From: Henricia sp. BOLD:AAB3569
Taxonomy: Eukaryota > Echinodermata > Asteroidea > Spinulosida > Echinasteridae
NCBI GenBank assembly: GCA_037783545.1
Contig: JBBELK010000550.1
Span: 186,001 to 250,000 of the forward strand
Direction: 5' to 3'
Length of the DNA stretch: 64,000 nt
The notes under the pieces were generated by a model. That model saw only the letters and a list, made by a program, of their open reading frames with translations, did not search any database and was not told where the DNA came from. Each line of letters begins with the position of its first letter. Within the stretch, counting starts at the first letter, position 1. This document shows, piece after piece, positions 47,901-54,927 of this stretch. A program made the translations under genes and the position numbers.

Positions 47901-50478
47901 TAGTTACTGCTTCACGCTAACGTTTTGCATCCATTGTGTTTGCGAACATAATTGTAATCTCGCAAAACCGAAATGTCCGCAACAAAATTCTGCCACAACT
48001 ATCTGCTTACATGGTATATCCTGTGAAATTTCGATGTTTTGCTTTAACGGTTGGCTAGAAAATCATCCTTAGAAATGACCACAAAAAGTGCGTGAAACCC
48101 AAAAGAAATGCTATTTTTAGGGGTGGGAGGAAGACTGTTTGTCCTAGCCCACACACATTTTATATTTGACGGCCAGAACGCAAGACCTTCCCCAGCGGCC
48201 GTCGCCATTTTTTAAACGAAAATGGAGGAACTATATTTCAAGTTCCAGCTTAAGACACATCTTTTTGTTCAGTATTACCAGACTTGATGCTCTTGATGAT
48301 GCTCTTTGGTTTTAACGTTTAATATTTTTTATATATGTACATGTATATGTATGTTATCGCAGGCTTTGGTTTTTGTTTTTATACCATAAAGCGCCTAGAG
48401 GCCCTGGCATTTGGCGCTATATAAGATTGCTATTATTATATTATTATTATTATTTATGGAACTTGCAAAATGATCGTTCCTTGTTTTGGTAAAGATATGG
48501 TTCCTATTTGGAAATCTGTGTCCTGGGTGAGATAAAATATGTAGCAGATTCGCTACAAAAAAATCCGGCCGCTGGGGAAAGTCTACCGCTCTTGTCGTCA
48601 CACATAAGATGTGTGCGGCCAGAGGCATTTGGGCTCCTTTGTCCGTGAAGATGGGTCATGTTTTGTGACATATCTCAAAAACTGTCTCATTCCAGCCAAG
48701 CTACTGCAGACAATATTCATTTCAGAAAGAAAGGCGTATCTCGCTACACTAAAAGTACAGTACTCATGTATTATGGTGTACCAAACATTGTCCTTGATAA
48801 CAGGTTAAATTGGAACAAAAACACTCAGAGAATTTGTGCCAAGGCAAACCAGAGGTTATATTTTCTTAGGAAGTTAAGTTCTTTTAATGTCAGTAATCAA
48901 ATTTTGCATTTATTTTACAAGAGTGTTGTTCAGTCAATCATTTATTTTAGTTGCATTGTATATGGTACAATAACCTAACTGTAAAAAACCGAAAGAAAAT
49001 TGAACGGATCACTAAAGATGCAAGAAAATAATTGGTCGGGAAGTAATACCCCAGTCACAATTAGCTTGCGATGGGTTTGCGAGTAGTTTGCGACGGATTT
49101 CTAGGCATTTTCGGCCGGGGCCCAACGGGACTCCTTGCTGCTGGCATCGGGCGGGCATCGAGTTACTTTTAACTTATAACCTGGTGCGGCGTTTCGCATC
49201 GCAAACTGATCGGCAATAAATCGGTCGATGCCTGGCCGATTACCGGCAGGGCATCGCAAACAATCCATATATCGGCCAGGCGCCGACCAGGCGCCGCCCA
49301 GACGCTGGCCGGGCCCCGCCCGGCGTCCGACCGATTTGGCCGCGCCCGGCCGGAAATCGGCCAGGATAATGCAGTGACATATACAGGCAGGACACCGGCC
49401 GATAAACGGGCCAAGAAATCGACCCCATTCCGTCATGGCAGCGTGCGGGGCACTTTTAATTGTGACTGTGCCCGCTTAATCGCGCGATCTTTCGCCGACC
49501 TCTACTCGCCGACCTCTACACGCCGACCTCTACACGCCGACCGATGCCTATAAATCGCACACGCCGCCCGGCCTCCGCTTTAATTGTGACTTAGGTATAA
49601 AACAGATAAACGAAATGATGGAAACAAACTATCTTACAAAACTGCAGACTATAACCCAAGACCCAACTCATCCTCTCCATTCATCTTTACACGTCCTCCG
49701 ATCAGGAAGATTTTGTGCACTCCCCACTCAAACAAACCGGTTCAGATTTTCTTTTTTACCCAATGCCATTCACTTGTACAATTCGAATTTTATCAGATAA
49801 ATACTGTCTAAATAACGTAGTACAAGCGGATATGAGTTGTTGCTTATAATGATACGCTTTTTTGTATACATTCTTACTTTTTTGTATTTACTGATGTTTT
49901 AAATTTAATATAAACTTTTACGTGTTTTAAAAAAATATATTGTTTTTGTGTGCACATTGGGAAGATGAATTTCACTTTCAAAGTGTTTTAATTTTGATGA
50001 AAACAAAATAATGAATTGAATTGAAACTACAGACCCAGTAAAATATCTTGACGGTGTTCAACATGCGGTGTCCATAGAAAGAACAAGATTCTCAAACGGT
50101 GATGAGAGATTGCTTATTGAAAATATGTATGGATATATTTAAGCAGAGCACTATATATACCATAATCCACACTGCAACAAATATTTGGAATGTCTGAATA
50201 AATTCTCAGTATTTACATGTATCAACATGTAGTAAGTTATATCGATGAAAACCAATGTATTTTGTGCTCAACTTAAAGGAATGACCCAAATACGAACGGA
50301 ATGAGGCCTATGCATGGAAAATCTGTGAAAATACAATCAACATTATAACACAATAGGGAATCGAAACATAATGTGCACCGAATACCACAGAGCGCATTTT
50401 CTTACCTTGCACGCCCGATGCCCGCATGAAAAGAATTCCGATAAAAATTGACAAGACTTTGCAGGCTGGTATCTTCAT
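20351..50478 (-). CDS. Adhesion G-protein-coupled receptor, complete coding sequence
   Basis: Sixteen coding exons, all phase-compatible, in transcript order: 50478-50406, 38345-38049, 37025-36918, 35677-35493, 35242-35190, 34391-34286, 33122-33013, 30849-30756, 29290-29140, 27389-27332, 26678-26612, 25462-25377, 23509-23383, 22398-22357, 20911-20782, 20505-20351 (stop TGA). This gives 1842 nt, or 613 residues. Order: signal peptide (1-24), Cys/Asn-rich region (25-159), GAIN remnant with GPS (160-274), seven helices (about 283-515) and a basic Ser/Thr-rich tail. The GPS reads CSCNHLTHFAILF, so autocleavage would fall between L263 and T264 and expose a THFAILF tethered agonist. Helix hallmarks are HYFLLAAFTWMALEGVFLL (TM3), NCWLS (loop 2), EMDKMKSGLRL (loop 3), PLLGIPWLLG (TM6) and CNSTQGVLFF (TM7). 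The subfamily cannot be named with confidence. The ectodomain is short for the family. The first intron is about 12 kb, so attachment of the signal-peptide exon rests on phase and plausibility. Confidence 0.9.
21246..21992. mobile_element. 747-bp non-autonomous transposon, ends TGGGCCAGTCACAA
   Basis: TGGGCCAGTCACAA at the left and TTGTGACTGGGCCA at the right, flanked by TTA on both sides. The interior is full of TCCGATTAATCGGA-type short palindromes. Its open frames (80-138 residues) overlap on both strands and look like no protein. It is related by its ends to 49049-49595. Confidence 0.8.
22490..22640. repeat. Inverted repeat around GAATAGCCGCCATTTCGTGG
   Basis: The 30-base arm at 22497-22525 recurs inverted at 22610-22640 (CCACGAAATGGCGGCTATTC). 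A second pair (CACTTGCACGG / CCGTGCAAGTG with AAAGCCTCG arms) lies at 22735-22915. Both are in the region between the TM6 and TM7 exons of the GPCR. Confidence 0.65.
22951..23346. mobile_element. Large palindromic element with a perfect central hairpin
   Basis: Outer arms AATTCCGGAAATTCAAATTT and the inverse AAATTTGAATTTCCGGAATT. At the centre is a second perfect hairpin (CTCGGTTTCGGACGTAC...GTACGTCCGAAACCGAG). It is non-coding and lies 37 bases from the TM6 exon of the GPCR. Confidence 0.8.
23597..23690. mobile_element. Short hairpin MITE (CACTATGAGCAACTAACAATGG)
   Basis: ACTATGAGCAACTAACAATG pairs with CATTGTTAGTTGTTCATAGT around an AACAATGG centre. A diverged copy is at 55690-55790. Confidence 0.75.
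23888..24478 (+). repeat. About 590-bp dispersed duplication, copy 1
   Basis: High identity with 62728-63327 starts at TCTTGCAACAG and stops abruptly after CTGATATCTCAGGATG. It holds CCATTACATTCGTCAGCATG and, from 24330, an open frame of 49 codons (MTELIKLHQNDSGV...) that is open in both copies with only four to five replacements. I do not recognise the peptide. It could be the 5' end of a duplicated gene or simply a transposon end. It lies in the GPCR intron between the TM5 and TM6 exons. Confidence 0.7.
25673..25830. repeat. (GGGGGA)n hexanucleotide array
   Basis: About 26 near-perfect copies with one interruption. It could form G-quadruplexes on the plus strand. It is followed at 25914-25981 by a C-rich stretch. 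It is in the GPCR intron between exons 25462-25377 and 26678-26612. Confidence 0.95.
27712..29125. repeat. About 32-bp minisatellite filling a GPCR intron
   Basis: Around 44 dimers of GGACACAATGGT and GGACATAATGGT separated by variable spacers (GC, GAG, TTCCAGC, CCAAGC, TTTTTC). The array begins about 15 bases downstream of the donor at 29140 and makes up most of the 1.75-kb intron. Because three units make 96 bases without stops, all minus-strand frames stay open for hundreds of codons. Confidence 0.95.
29408..29998. mobile_element. Putative inverted-repeat element, ends GGGTATTTCCATAAAAAC
   Basis: GGGTATTTCCATAAAAACAG at the left and CCCGTTTTCATGGAATGACCC at the right are imperfect inverse ends. 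Both sides carry AAGTGTGACATTTTG or similar. No target duplication is clear. Confidence 0.45.
30025..30230. mobile_element. SINE, reverse orientation
   Basis: Contains TGCCTTGCTCGAGGGCACAG, the inverse of the SINE core at 7225, and AGGAATCGAACCTACATTC, the inverse of a B box-like GTTCGATTCC. Confidence 0.6.
30896..31041. mobile_element. Hairpin MITE with TTTTCGCGATCATAACTA ends
   Basis: The arms TTTTCGC...AACCAATG and CATTGGTTAA...GATGGCGAAAA fold on each other. Relatives with the same ends are at 37792-37945 (better preserved) and 17990-18150. Confidence 0.65.
31061..32836. repeat. Three-copy higher-order repeat of hairpins plus 9-bp arrays
   Basis: A core of about 355 bp starts at 31061, 31650 and 32087. 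In each core, three hairpins with the stem AGGTGATCGG / CCGATCACCT follow one another at about 60-base spacing (first copy 31184-31210, 31242-31269, 31303-31329). Each is followed by TTGTACGATTTCTTTGTC and a T-run. A fourth hairpin, GGCTTTTTCGCT / AGCGAAAAAGCC (31363-31389), follows. The core ends in an array of TTTGCACAG or TCTGCACAG: about 26 copies at 31416-31650, about 9 at 32005-32086 and about 44 at 32441-32836. It lies wholly in the intron between the TM1 and TM2 exons of the GPCR. The QTVQTV, SLHSLH and SAQSAQ frames are artefacts. Confidence 0.95.
33242..33771. mobile_element. TTAA-flanked MITE (family B), copy 1
   Basis: TTAAAGGGCCATGAAATGG at the left and CCATTTCAGGCCCTTTAA at the right. 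The interior (TTGTGATGTCACATTAGGCA, TGTGCACAAAAGATTTCAG) matches 53297-53841. No coding content. Confidence 0.85.
33874..34207. mobile_element. Putative inverted-repeat element, ends CCCAATTTCACGAAG
   Basis: CACCCAATTTCACGAAGCG faces CTTTCATGAAATCGGG. The inner arms share CGTCGTAT words. The ends are imperfect and no target duplication is clear. Confidence 0.4.
34286..35677 (-). other. Adhesion GPCR exons 4-6: GAIN subdomain and GPS autocleavage site
   Basis: Exon 35677-35493 encodes an amphipathic segment ending FTEEPVLLDFPIDS. Exon 35242-35190 encodes HDPEILEPICSFLDQET, and exon 34391-34286 encodes VWSTSGCTIQF...VQCSCNHLTHFAILFQTDE. The four GPS cysteines (PIC, SGC, QC, SC) and the HL|T cleavage triad are intact. 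The Trp usually found after the first Cys (CxFW) is replaced by Leu (CSFL). The acceptor at 35677 (tgtaccaag) is not strong, so that exon's left border is less sure than the rest. Confidence 0.88.
34725..35155. mobile_element. Inverted-repeat region related to family A
   Basis: AATTCGTGCTCCATACCTTGC at the left, and CAAGGTATAGAGCGCGGTG with AATTCGTGGCACGAATTTG at the right, echo the arms of the palindromes at 1687, 51680 and 61088. It fills the intron between the GPS exon and the 53-nt GAIN exon. Confidence 0.5.
35890..36060 (-). mobile_element. SINE, reverse copy of the 7140-7440 family
   Basis: ACACAACATACTGGACCAAC, CCTTCCGAAGGATG and GTGCCTTGCTCAAGGGCAC are the inverse of blocks in the 7140 SINE. 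A second core copy follows at about 36099. Confidence 0.65.
36918..38345 (-). other. Adhesion GPCR exons 2-3: Cys-rich N-glycosylated ectodomain
   Basis: Exon 38345-38049 encodes about 99 residues with six cysteines (HKCVN, GTCTVDPAC, IICQN, LYCYVNC) and at least six Asn-X-Ser/Thr sites. It resembles no domain I can name. Exon 37025-36918 encodes PCKRTNEDDNDRRWITINEKVG and 13 further residues. Its position between N-terminus and GAIN, with Cys, Trp and a following Gly, is where HormR-like domains lie in other adhesion GPCRs, but the usual PCP motif is missing. Both exons have good acceptors (ttacag, tttccag) and donors (gtgaac, gtaaga) and phase 1 ends that fit each other. Confidence 0.75.
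37792..37945. mobile_element. Hairpin MITE with TTTTCGCAACCACAACCAG ends
   Basis: The arms run from TTTTCGCAACCACAACCAG to AACCAATGG, and from CATTGGTTGA to CTGGTTATGCTCGCGAAAA. Same family as 30896 and 17990. Confidence 0.7.
38421..39079. mobile_element. 659-bp foldback element with about 215-bp inverted arms, TA target
   Basis: Left CACTCGGCAAAAGAAGTTCT, right AGAACTTCTTTTGCCGAGTG. Pairing then continues almost perfectly for over 200 bases to GCAAGAAATGGAGCATTC. TA lies on both sides. It splits a SINE whose two halves (GTAAAGCGCACATG / CCACCCTGCAGGGTGCTC) match an unbroken relative at 52765-52805. Tc1/mariner-type mobilisation is likely. No transposase remains. Confidence 0.88.
40122..40398. 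mobile_element. Family C element (TTAAAGGAGCG), reverse, diverged
   Basis: TTAAAGGAGCGCGTTCACAT at the left. The interior is colinear, inverted, with 56509-56835 and 5570-5990 (GTAATTACTGCACTGCTTTATGG; CTCAACACCCATGGGGAAAA). Confidence 0.65.
40721..41194. mobile_element. Foldback element, ends TAAACTCTTCAAAAAAAGTTC
   Basis: The arm AAGTTCGGAAACTCAAGTTTGA pairs with TCAAACTTGAGTTTCTGAACTT. A second inner palindrome (GTGAAATGTCACAAAATCCATTG...) is at the centre. A truncated relative is at 19500-19816. Confidence 0.78.
41231..41678. mobile_element. 448-bp MITE, ends GGGTAATTCCCAAAATTAGG, TAAT duplication
   Basis: The right end CCTAATTTGGGGAATTACCC is the inverse of the left. TAAT flanks both sides. 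A partial inverse copy is at 55073-55410, and the inner end AATTAGGGGTCCAAAA also forms the ends of 59778-60018. Confidence 0.85.
41846..42010. repeat. Dispersed repeat, inverted copy at 47455-47660
   Basis: TGAAGTACAGAATCAATACCG, AAGCAACCAGACTG, AACAACAGC and GAATTTCGAGGCGC recur as reverse complement at 47455-47660. No structure or coding sense was recognised. Confidence 0.65.
42142..42579. mobile_element. Intact 438-bp MITE, ends TGGGTCTGTCCACAG, CATA duplication
   Basis: TGGGTCTGTCCACAGTAATG at the left. The inverse CATTACTGTGGACAGACCCA is at the right, and CATA lies on both sides. This is the empty-site reference for the interrupted copy at 18812. Confidence 0.88.
43003..44930. repeat. 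936-bp tandem duplication (two full units and a partial third)
   Basis: TTGTCTATTCTCTTCAACGT starts at 43013, 43949 and 44885, an exact 936-base period. Units one and two are almost identical. Inside each, three copies of a 75-80-bp subrepeat (CAGCGGGCACGCGAAACTTT with AAGCAAAATAATTAAGCATG) lie in tandem. The 84-86-codon frames are not recognisable proteins. It lies in the long first coding intron of the GPCR. Confidence 0.95.
45166..45772. repeat. Region bounded by inverted GACCGATCCAGTAAGCTCCG
   Basis: GACCGATCCAGTAAGCTCCG with CCCATT at 45168-45195 returns inverted at 45737-45766. The 540 bases between are rich in CG and GTGTGCG words and show no other symmetry. It may be an inverted-repeat element or two opposed fragments. 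Confidence 0.55.
45955..46140. repeat. About 58-bp tandem repeat
   Basis: Three copies of AATCAAGTATCAGGTCTCGC...AGTTAGAACAAATGGTCATC, the second and third diverged. Confidence 0.8.
46190..46320. repeat. Dispersed 130-bp repeat shared with 54423-54556
   Basis: Both copies read GCAATGGCTCTACACTA...CTGTGCTTTTGCAATGGTAC...CGACGGCCATGATGTTTAGA...CACTTnGGCTGTCTAT, with about ten differences. Confidence 0.75.
46913..47279. mobile_element. TTAA-flanked MITE (family C), intact copy
   Basis: TTAAAGGAGTGTGACCAGA at the left and TCTGGTCACGCTCCTTTAA at the right. A weak inner palindrome is built on AATATTGG. No coding content. Confidence 0.85.
48205..48460 (+). mobile_element. 3' end of a LINE with (ATT)n tail
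   Basis: A short coding remnant (FKFQLKTHLF) of the usual non-LTR C-terminus is followed by an untranslated tail, AAGCGCCTAGAG, TGGCGCTATATAAG and (ATT)n. All upstream parts are gone, as expected of 5'-truncated copies. Confidence 0.7.
48640..50025 (+). mobile_element. CR1/L2-like LINE remnant (reverse transcriptase C-terminus), interrupted
   Basis: A frameshifted stretch encodes the end of a non-LTR reverse transcriptase: LDNRLNWNKNTQRICAK, NQRLYFLRKL, LHLFYKSVVQSII. After a 547-bp insertion (49049-49595) comes the C-terminal part: TQDPTHPLH, LRSGRF and LPNAIHLYNS, then stop and an AT-rich 3' tail ending near AATGAATTGAATTGAA. In-frame damage (shift near 48650, stop at 48976) shows it is dead. 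It lies in the first coding intron of the GPCR. Confidence 0.85.
49049..49595. mobile_element. 547-bp transposon inside the LINE, ends CCCCAGTCACAATTA
   Basis: CCCCAGTCACAATTAG at the left and TTAATTGTGACTTAGG at the right, with TA on both sides. The interior is GC-rich with repeated GGCCGG/CCGGCC words and a triple CGCCGACCTCTAC. Its CAGTCACAA ends match 21246-21992, so it is the same broad family with a different interior. Confidence 0.82.
50406..50478 (-). other. Adhesion GPCR first coding exon: signal peptide
   Basis: ATG at 50478 begins MKIPACK followed by VLSIFIGILFMRASGVQ, a short basic start and hydrophobic core typical of a secretion signal. The exon ends CAAG|gtaagaa in phase 1. 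That joins GC GTA AAT of the exon at 38345 to read SGVQGVNGEDPK. An AG lies one base before the ATG (acag|gATG), so this exon probably begins at a splice acceptor and a non-coding exon lies upstream. Confidence 0.75.
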
Positions 50479-50917
50479 CCTGTTAAAATAAGGATTAAAG
50501 ACGGATTAAATGATTGAAAACAAATTTAATAACGGTAACAACAGCATTCGATAACTAAAGAATAATGTTGATAAACTGCCTTGTATAAATTTGCAGTAAT
50601 ACTTCGGAAAACGTTAAAAAAAACCTGCATGGTTTTGTGTTGAATGAATGGTAAAAACTCGTTTGCAAACGATTTGGGAAAAAAGTACCATCAGCCATGG
50701 ATTACAAAAGTTTCAGCAAGTTTGAGAAAAAAAAAGTGGGTGTCTTGTGCAGGGGTGTACAAACTAAAAAACCTTTGTTTTAACCCCCAAAACAAGCTCC
50801 AAATATGATTTTTAGGACTGTAACCGAGTGGAGTAATTTCATAGCATAGATTGATAAAAATCCTTAATCATCGGCCCTTTATAAAACCTAAACAACATTC
50901 TTTTGTTAAAAGCTTAC

Positions 50918-51070
50918 CTGAAAGGAATTTTCGTCTGAACAGCAAAACACTAAATTTACACTTTATTTTCTGCGAATCAGCAAGCCAGGGATCTCTCCAG
51001 ATATTGCACAGACGACCCGAAAAGAAACGTGCTCATTCAACGGTTTTTACGTGCCTCGGCGTTTACGTGT
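50918..51070 (-). other. Probable non-coding first exon of the adhesion GPCR
   Basis: An optimal donor (TTTCAG|gtaagc) lies at 50918, upstream of the signal-peptide exon, whose ATG directly follows an acceptor. With the TATA box at 51096-51103, transcription would start near 51070. That gives a 5' untranslated exon of about 150 bases and an intron of about 440 bases. This is inferred from splice and promoter signals only. Confidence 0.5.
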
Positions 51071-51095
51071 ATTGTCCTTACGTTACACGCACTAT

Positions 51096-51103
51096 CCTTT
51101 ATA
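51096..51103 (-). promoter_or_regulatory. TATA box of the adhesion GPCR gene
   Basis: Reading the minus strand, the sequence TATAGTATAAAGG occurs about 25-30 bases before the inferred start site and 180 bases before a strong splice donor. The match to TATAAA is good. No other TATA-like site stands in the right place for the signal-peptide exon. Confidence 0.5.
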
Positions 51104-51679
51104 CTATATAGACAGCACAACGTTAGGTATAGAACGCGTTTACGTTGCAGCGCGCAATTAATTTAAAAGGCGACTGCCAACTGAGAGAATCAATATTTCA
51201 TAAAATAGCTTTAAATAGATTTGAAAATGACCAATTGGCTTTTCATCCTGCGTTCGACAGTTTGAAATTGCTATATGTGACTCGCTCTGCAAAAAGGTAT
51301 CATTATAGTGGCACAGGCTAGGTCGATATTTTGCGACTATAAGAAGAAATATGCGGCAGATCCAGGCTCATAAAAACACAAAAACACAATGGAAATTCGA
51401 AAACTCGACCAAGCCCGCGCCACCTATTCTACCTTTTTGCAGAGCGGGATCACATATAATTATACGACCATCTTTTTGATGTTTTTATGTGTATTTTTAA
51501 GTGCGAAAATTAAAACCCGATATATCATTTTGTAAGATAAAATCTTAACATAGGCTATCTGAAGAAGAATGTTGGTAAACTCTGCAGAAATGTTAGCTAC
51601 ATAGATGTATCAATCAAAATCTATGCATGCATGGTTTTTGCATTGAATGAATGGTAAAAATGTGTGTGCAGTGTGGACA

Positions 51680-51798
51680 TTAAAGGCAGAGGTACGTCAA
51701 TGCGCGCGGAATACGCAGCTCCATAGCAAAGACACAGAGCTGCGTATTTTGTGGCACGAATTTGGCCCCACGCGCGCACTGACGAGCCTCTGCTTTAA
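51680..51798. mobile_element. Family A palindrome, copy 2
   Basis: TTAAAGGCAGAGGTACGTCA at the left and TGACGAGCCTCTGCTTTAA at the right. The arms hold AATACGCAGCTCCAT and its inverse. Confidence 0.8.
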
Positions 51799-51920
51799 AA
51801 AAATCTTCAGTTGCTAATAACATCTTGGTAAACAGTACACTGTATAAATTGACTCATGCACGTGGTTCTACCAAGCTCATGCATCTGAAGTGTTGCGCTG
51901 TGCAATACATACGCCTCATG

Positions 51921-52395
51921 TTGAGGCAAGTGTCACCTCATCATGTTGAGGCGAGTGTCACCTCATCATGTTGAGGCGAGTGTCACCTCATCATGTTGAG
52001 GCGAGTGTCACCTCATCATGTTGAGGCGAGTGTCACCTCATCATGTTGAGGCGAGTGTCACCTCATCATGTTGAGGCGAGTGTCACCTCATGTTGAGGCG
52101 AGCGTCACCTCATGTTGAGGCGAGCGTCACCCCATGTTGAGGCGAGCATCACCTCATGTTGAGGCGAGCGTCACCTCATCATGTTGAGGCGAGCGTCACC
52201 TCATCATGTCGAGGCGAGCGTCACCTCATCATGTCGAGGCGAGCGTCACCTCATCATATCGAGGCGAGCGTCACCTCATCATGTCGAGGCGAGTGTCACC
52301 TCATGTTGAGGCGAGTGTCACCTCATGTTGAGGCGAGCGTCACCTCATGTTGAGGCGAGCGTCACCTCATGTTGAGGCGAGCGTCACCTCAAGTG
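51921..52395. repeat. 25/22-bp minisatellite (CCTCATCATGTTGAGGCGAG)
   Basis: About 20 copies. The number of CATCATG/CATG triplets varies and one part has TGTCGAGG for TGTTGAGG. CCTCA/TGAGG makes each unit a small hairpin. It sits in the GPCR-Ly6 divergent intergenic space, 0.8 kb upstream of the GPCR TATA box. Confidence 0.95.
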
Positions 52396-52754
52396 TTTCA
52401 TGTGCCTGATGTGATAGTCAAAGCTTACATGGAAACACTTATTGTGAGAGATATAAATGATTTGACAATCACCTTACATGTCATGCAACAAATGCTGCTC
52501 AGCATGCTCTGTCTACTACTTCACGCACCTGACGTGACCATTAAGTTTTACTGTTTAAATTTACTACATGTGCATGTATAGGCACGAGTTTAACAAATTA
52601 AACCGTCACCTAATGTACACGAGGAACAGCGGTTTAAGCTACTTGGGGTGCTAGTCAGAAACACATCAGGTACCTCATCCATAAGCAGTTACCTGCCTCT
52701 TGTGTTCATGATTTTGGGACAGACATTAATGTGTTAATGCACAGGTGCACGTGT

Positions 52755-53075
52755 AATAATGGTGGATTATTATATAGCGCACATGTCCACTCTGCGGGGT
52801 GCTCCTGGTGCTGTTGCCATTATTAACGCTGCCACCAGGAAATCACCAGAACCATTTCGCTATAACTAGGTGGCTGCTGGCCAGGCGCTCAAACCTATCC
52901 GCAGTTAGATTGTGCGATTCCCCTTAACAGCTTCCCAACTATCGTTTGGGTTGACGAGGCAACTGGGATTAAGTGCCTTGCCCAGGGACACAGACACGTT
53001 GGTCGAAGTGGAGCTTGAACCCACTACCTCTGATTGGGAGTCCTGCTTCATACCCACTAGACCACACGCGGGGTC
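52755..53075. mobile_element. SINE (best-preserved copy)
   Basis: Starts TATATAGCGCACATGTCCAC, passes AACTAGGTGGCTGCTGGCC and GTGCCTTGCCCAGGGACAC, and ends GGAGCTTGAACCCACTACC with TGGGAGTCC, inverse of a tRNA B-box/A-box pair. It is therefore a reverse-oriented tRNA-derived SINE. Part of it is repeated inverted at 14600-14860. Confidence 0.68.
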
Positions 53076-53296
53076 TGTACCACTATTTATAAAATAATTA
53101 ATCTCCATAGAAATTCCAACTTTGGATAATACCTTCTTGAACTCAAAGAGAGCAGAAAAATTAGGAATTATGAGGAAGTATGTGCATTAATTTCCCCGCT
53201 TAAAAGCAAAACTGTTTAAATCTTTCTCTCGTTTCCGTTTGAGGTTAGCCAAAAGCGGTTTATAAATGTTTTCGGTTTTCTTTCTACAAGCTCGGC

Positions 53297-53841
53297 TTAA
53301 AGGCCCCTGTATTTTTTTTTTATCAATGAAACCCATGCTATGCAACTACTCCATTCATTTATAGTCATAAAAACCTAACTTGTTTTGGGGGTTAAGATGA
53401 TGTAATTTACATATTCATGAGCAAAGTTGTGATGTCACATTATGCAAACACGGGAAAATCTCATTGAAATGTGCACAAAATATTTCAGTATTTTTTCCAA
53501 TTTGCTGAAACTTCTGTAACCCAAGATTGTTTGGGTTGTTTAACATGTTGCCTGTTATGTAAACTATGAAAAAAACCAAGGCTGGAAACTGCAGCAATTT
53601 TCAACAATTTCAGTTTAAAGTCTTATGTTTTTTCTTTGCTTTTCTGATGTGTTCCTAAAGTGACGTGCCCGAACAGCACCCTCTTCCTGTGAGTTTATGT
53701 AAAGAAATTTTCAAAGTTGAAAAATGCCACCTTTTATTCACGCGCATTAAAATTAACAGTAGTATTGTCTTTCTAAACAAGTATTCCTCCATATGCACTA
53801 TAAACTGTGCAAATGGTTTTTAGCACCTTATGGCCCTTTAA
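53297..53841. mobile_element. TTAA-flanked MITE (family B), copy 2
   Basis: TTAAAGGCCCCTGTA at the left and GGCCCTTTAA at the right. The interior aligns end to end with 33242-33771. It is older than the other copy, judging by the differences. Confidence 0.82.
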
Positions 53842-54860
53842 TATATGAAGAGAAAATAAAAAAAATTCGGGTTTAGTTTATGAAAAAATAGGCTCTGGTT
53901 ACATTTCCCTCCGATTGTTATTTCAAATTCACTTCGAAACTATGGCAAAACTGAAACATCGGAGCCAAAATCTAAAATTGGCAATGAATCTCTTTCGTAA
54001 CCGACTCGTGGTTTTCTTGTCTATACTATACCCATCAAAACTTTGGAAACACCTTGAAAGTTTCAGGTTTTGGAGAGGAAAAAGTATAATTTTGTGAAAG
54101 CAAATGTAGGTGTATTCTAACAAAAAGCAATATATACATGTTAATTTTAGTGCCATTTTTGGCCTCAGCAGTGAGCTTTATTAACAAATTGGAGAGCATG
54201 CAAAAAGAAACGGCTAAACTTGATGTTCATCAAAGAATGCCCCTTAGCAGCTATGACAGCTACACACAATCTCTGCATCCCGATTGTCAGTTTCTCCAAA
54301 CATTCAGTGGAAATACGCCTCTTTTAAGACTCAAGAGGTTTTCTTGGCTGGTTGGGCATTTCTTTAATATACAAGTTGTACCCTTGTTTGTAGACTGCCG
54401 AAGTGAATACGTCATCTTTTGTTAGTTGCCTCTTGCAATGGCTCTACACTAAAAACCACGGAACTGTGTCTCTGTGCTTTTGCAATGGTACTTTTTCCGA
54501 CGGCCATGATGTTTAGAACCAATTACCATGGCAATACGTCACACTTCGGCTGTCTATAGCAGAACGTCTTTTGTTTCTTGGGTACACACTTAATGGCAAA
54601 AGGCTGGTTTATATTAAACAGACTGCCAATTTTTTGAAGCATTGTGCGCCTGCAACGTCCGGAACTTCAAATTACACACGAGTCTGTGGAAAATGATCAA
54701 GCCATCTACCCGACTCGTGTGCATAACTCCAAGGCGTAGCCATTGATTACGAACGCTGCCTAATTATAATATGTAGATATTTGTTCCGAAAACAAAAGAT
54801 TGAAAATGAAAGCACGAATCTGATTGGTTGAGGCAGGACTTTGACTTAACCGTAATGTCT

Positions 54861-54868
54861 TATAAAAA
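54861..54868 (+). promoter_or_regulatory. TATA box of the Ly6 gene
   Basis: TATAAAAA lies 60-67 bases upstream of the ATG at 54928, so transcription should start near 54890 with a 5' untranslated region of roughly 35-40 bases. The match is strong and the spacing is right. It supports the unusual start exon that holds only four coding bases. Confidence 0.65.
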
Positions 54869-54927
54869 CCGTTCGCAGTATAGGCGTTACCTTAAAAGTA
54901 GTCTCTGCAGCAATTCGTCCCGTAAGA

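Noticed and set aside
48611-48978. A functional reverse transcriptase gene
   Set aside because: The recognisable motifs are split over two frames, stopped at 48976 and interrupted by a transposon; it is a dead LINE.
51921-52395. Possible CRISPR array (regular short repeats)
   Set aside because: Units are directly adjacent with no unique spacers, and the genome is eukaryotic.
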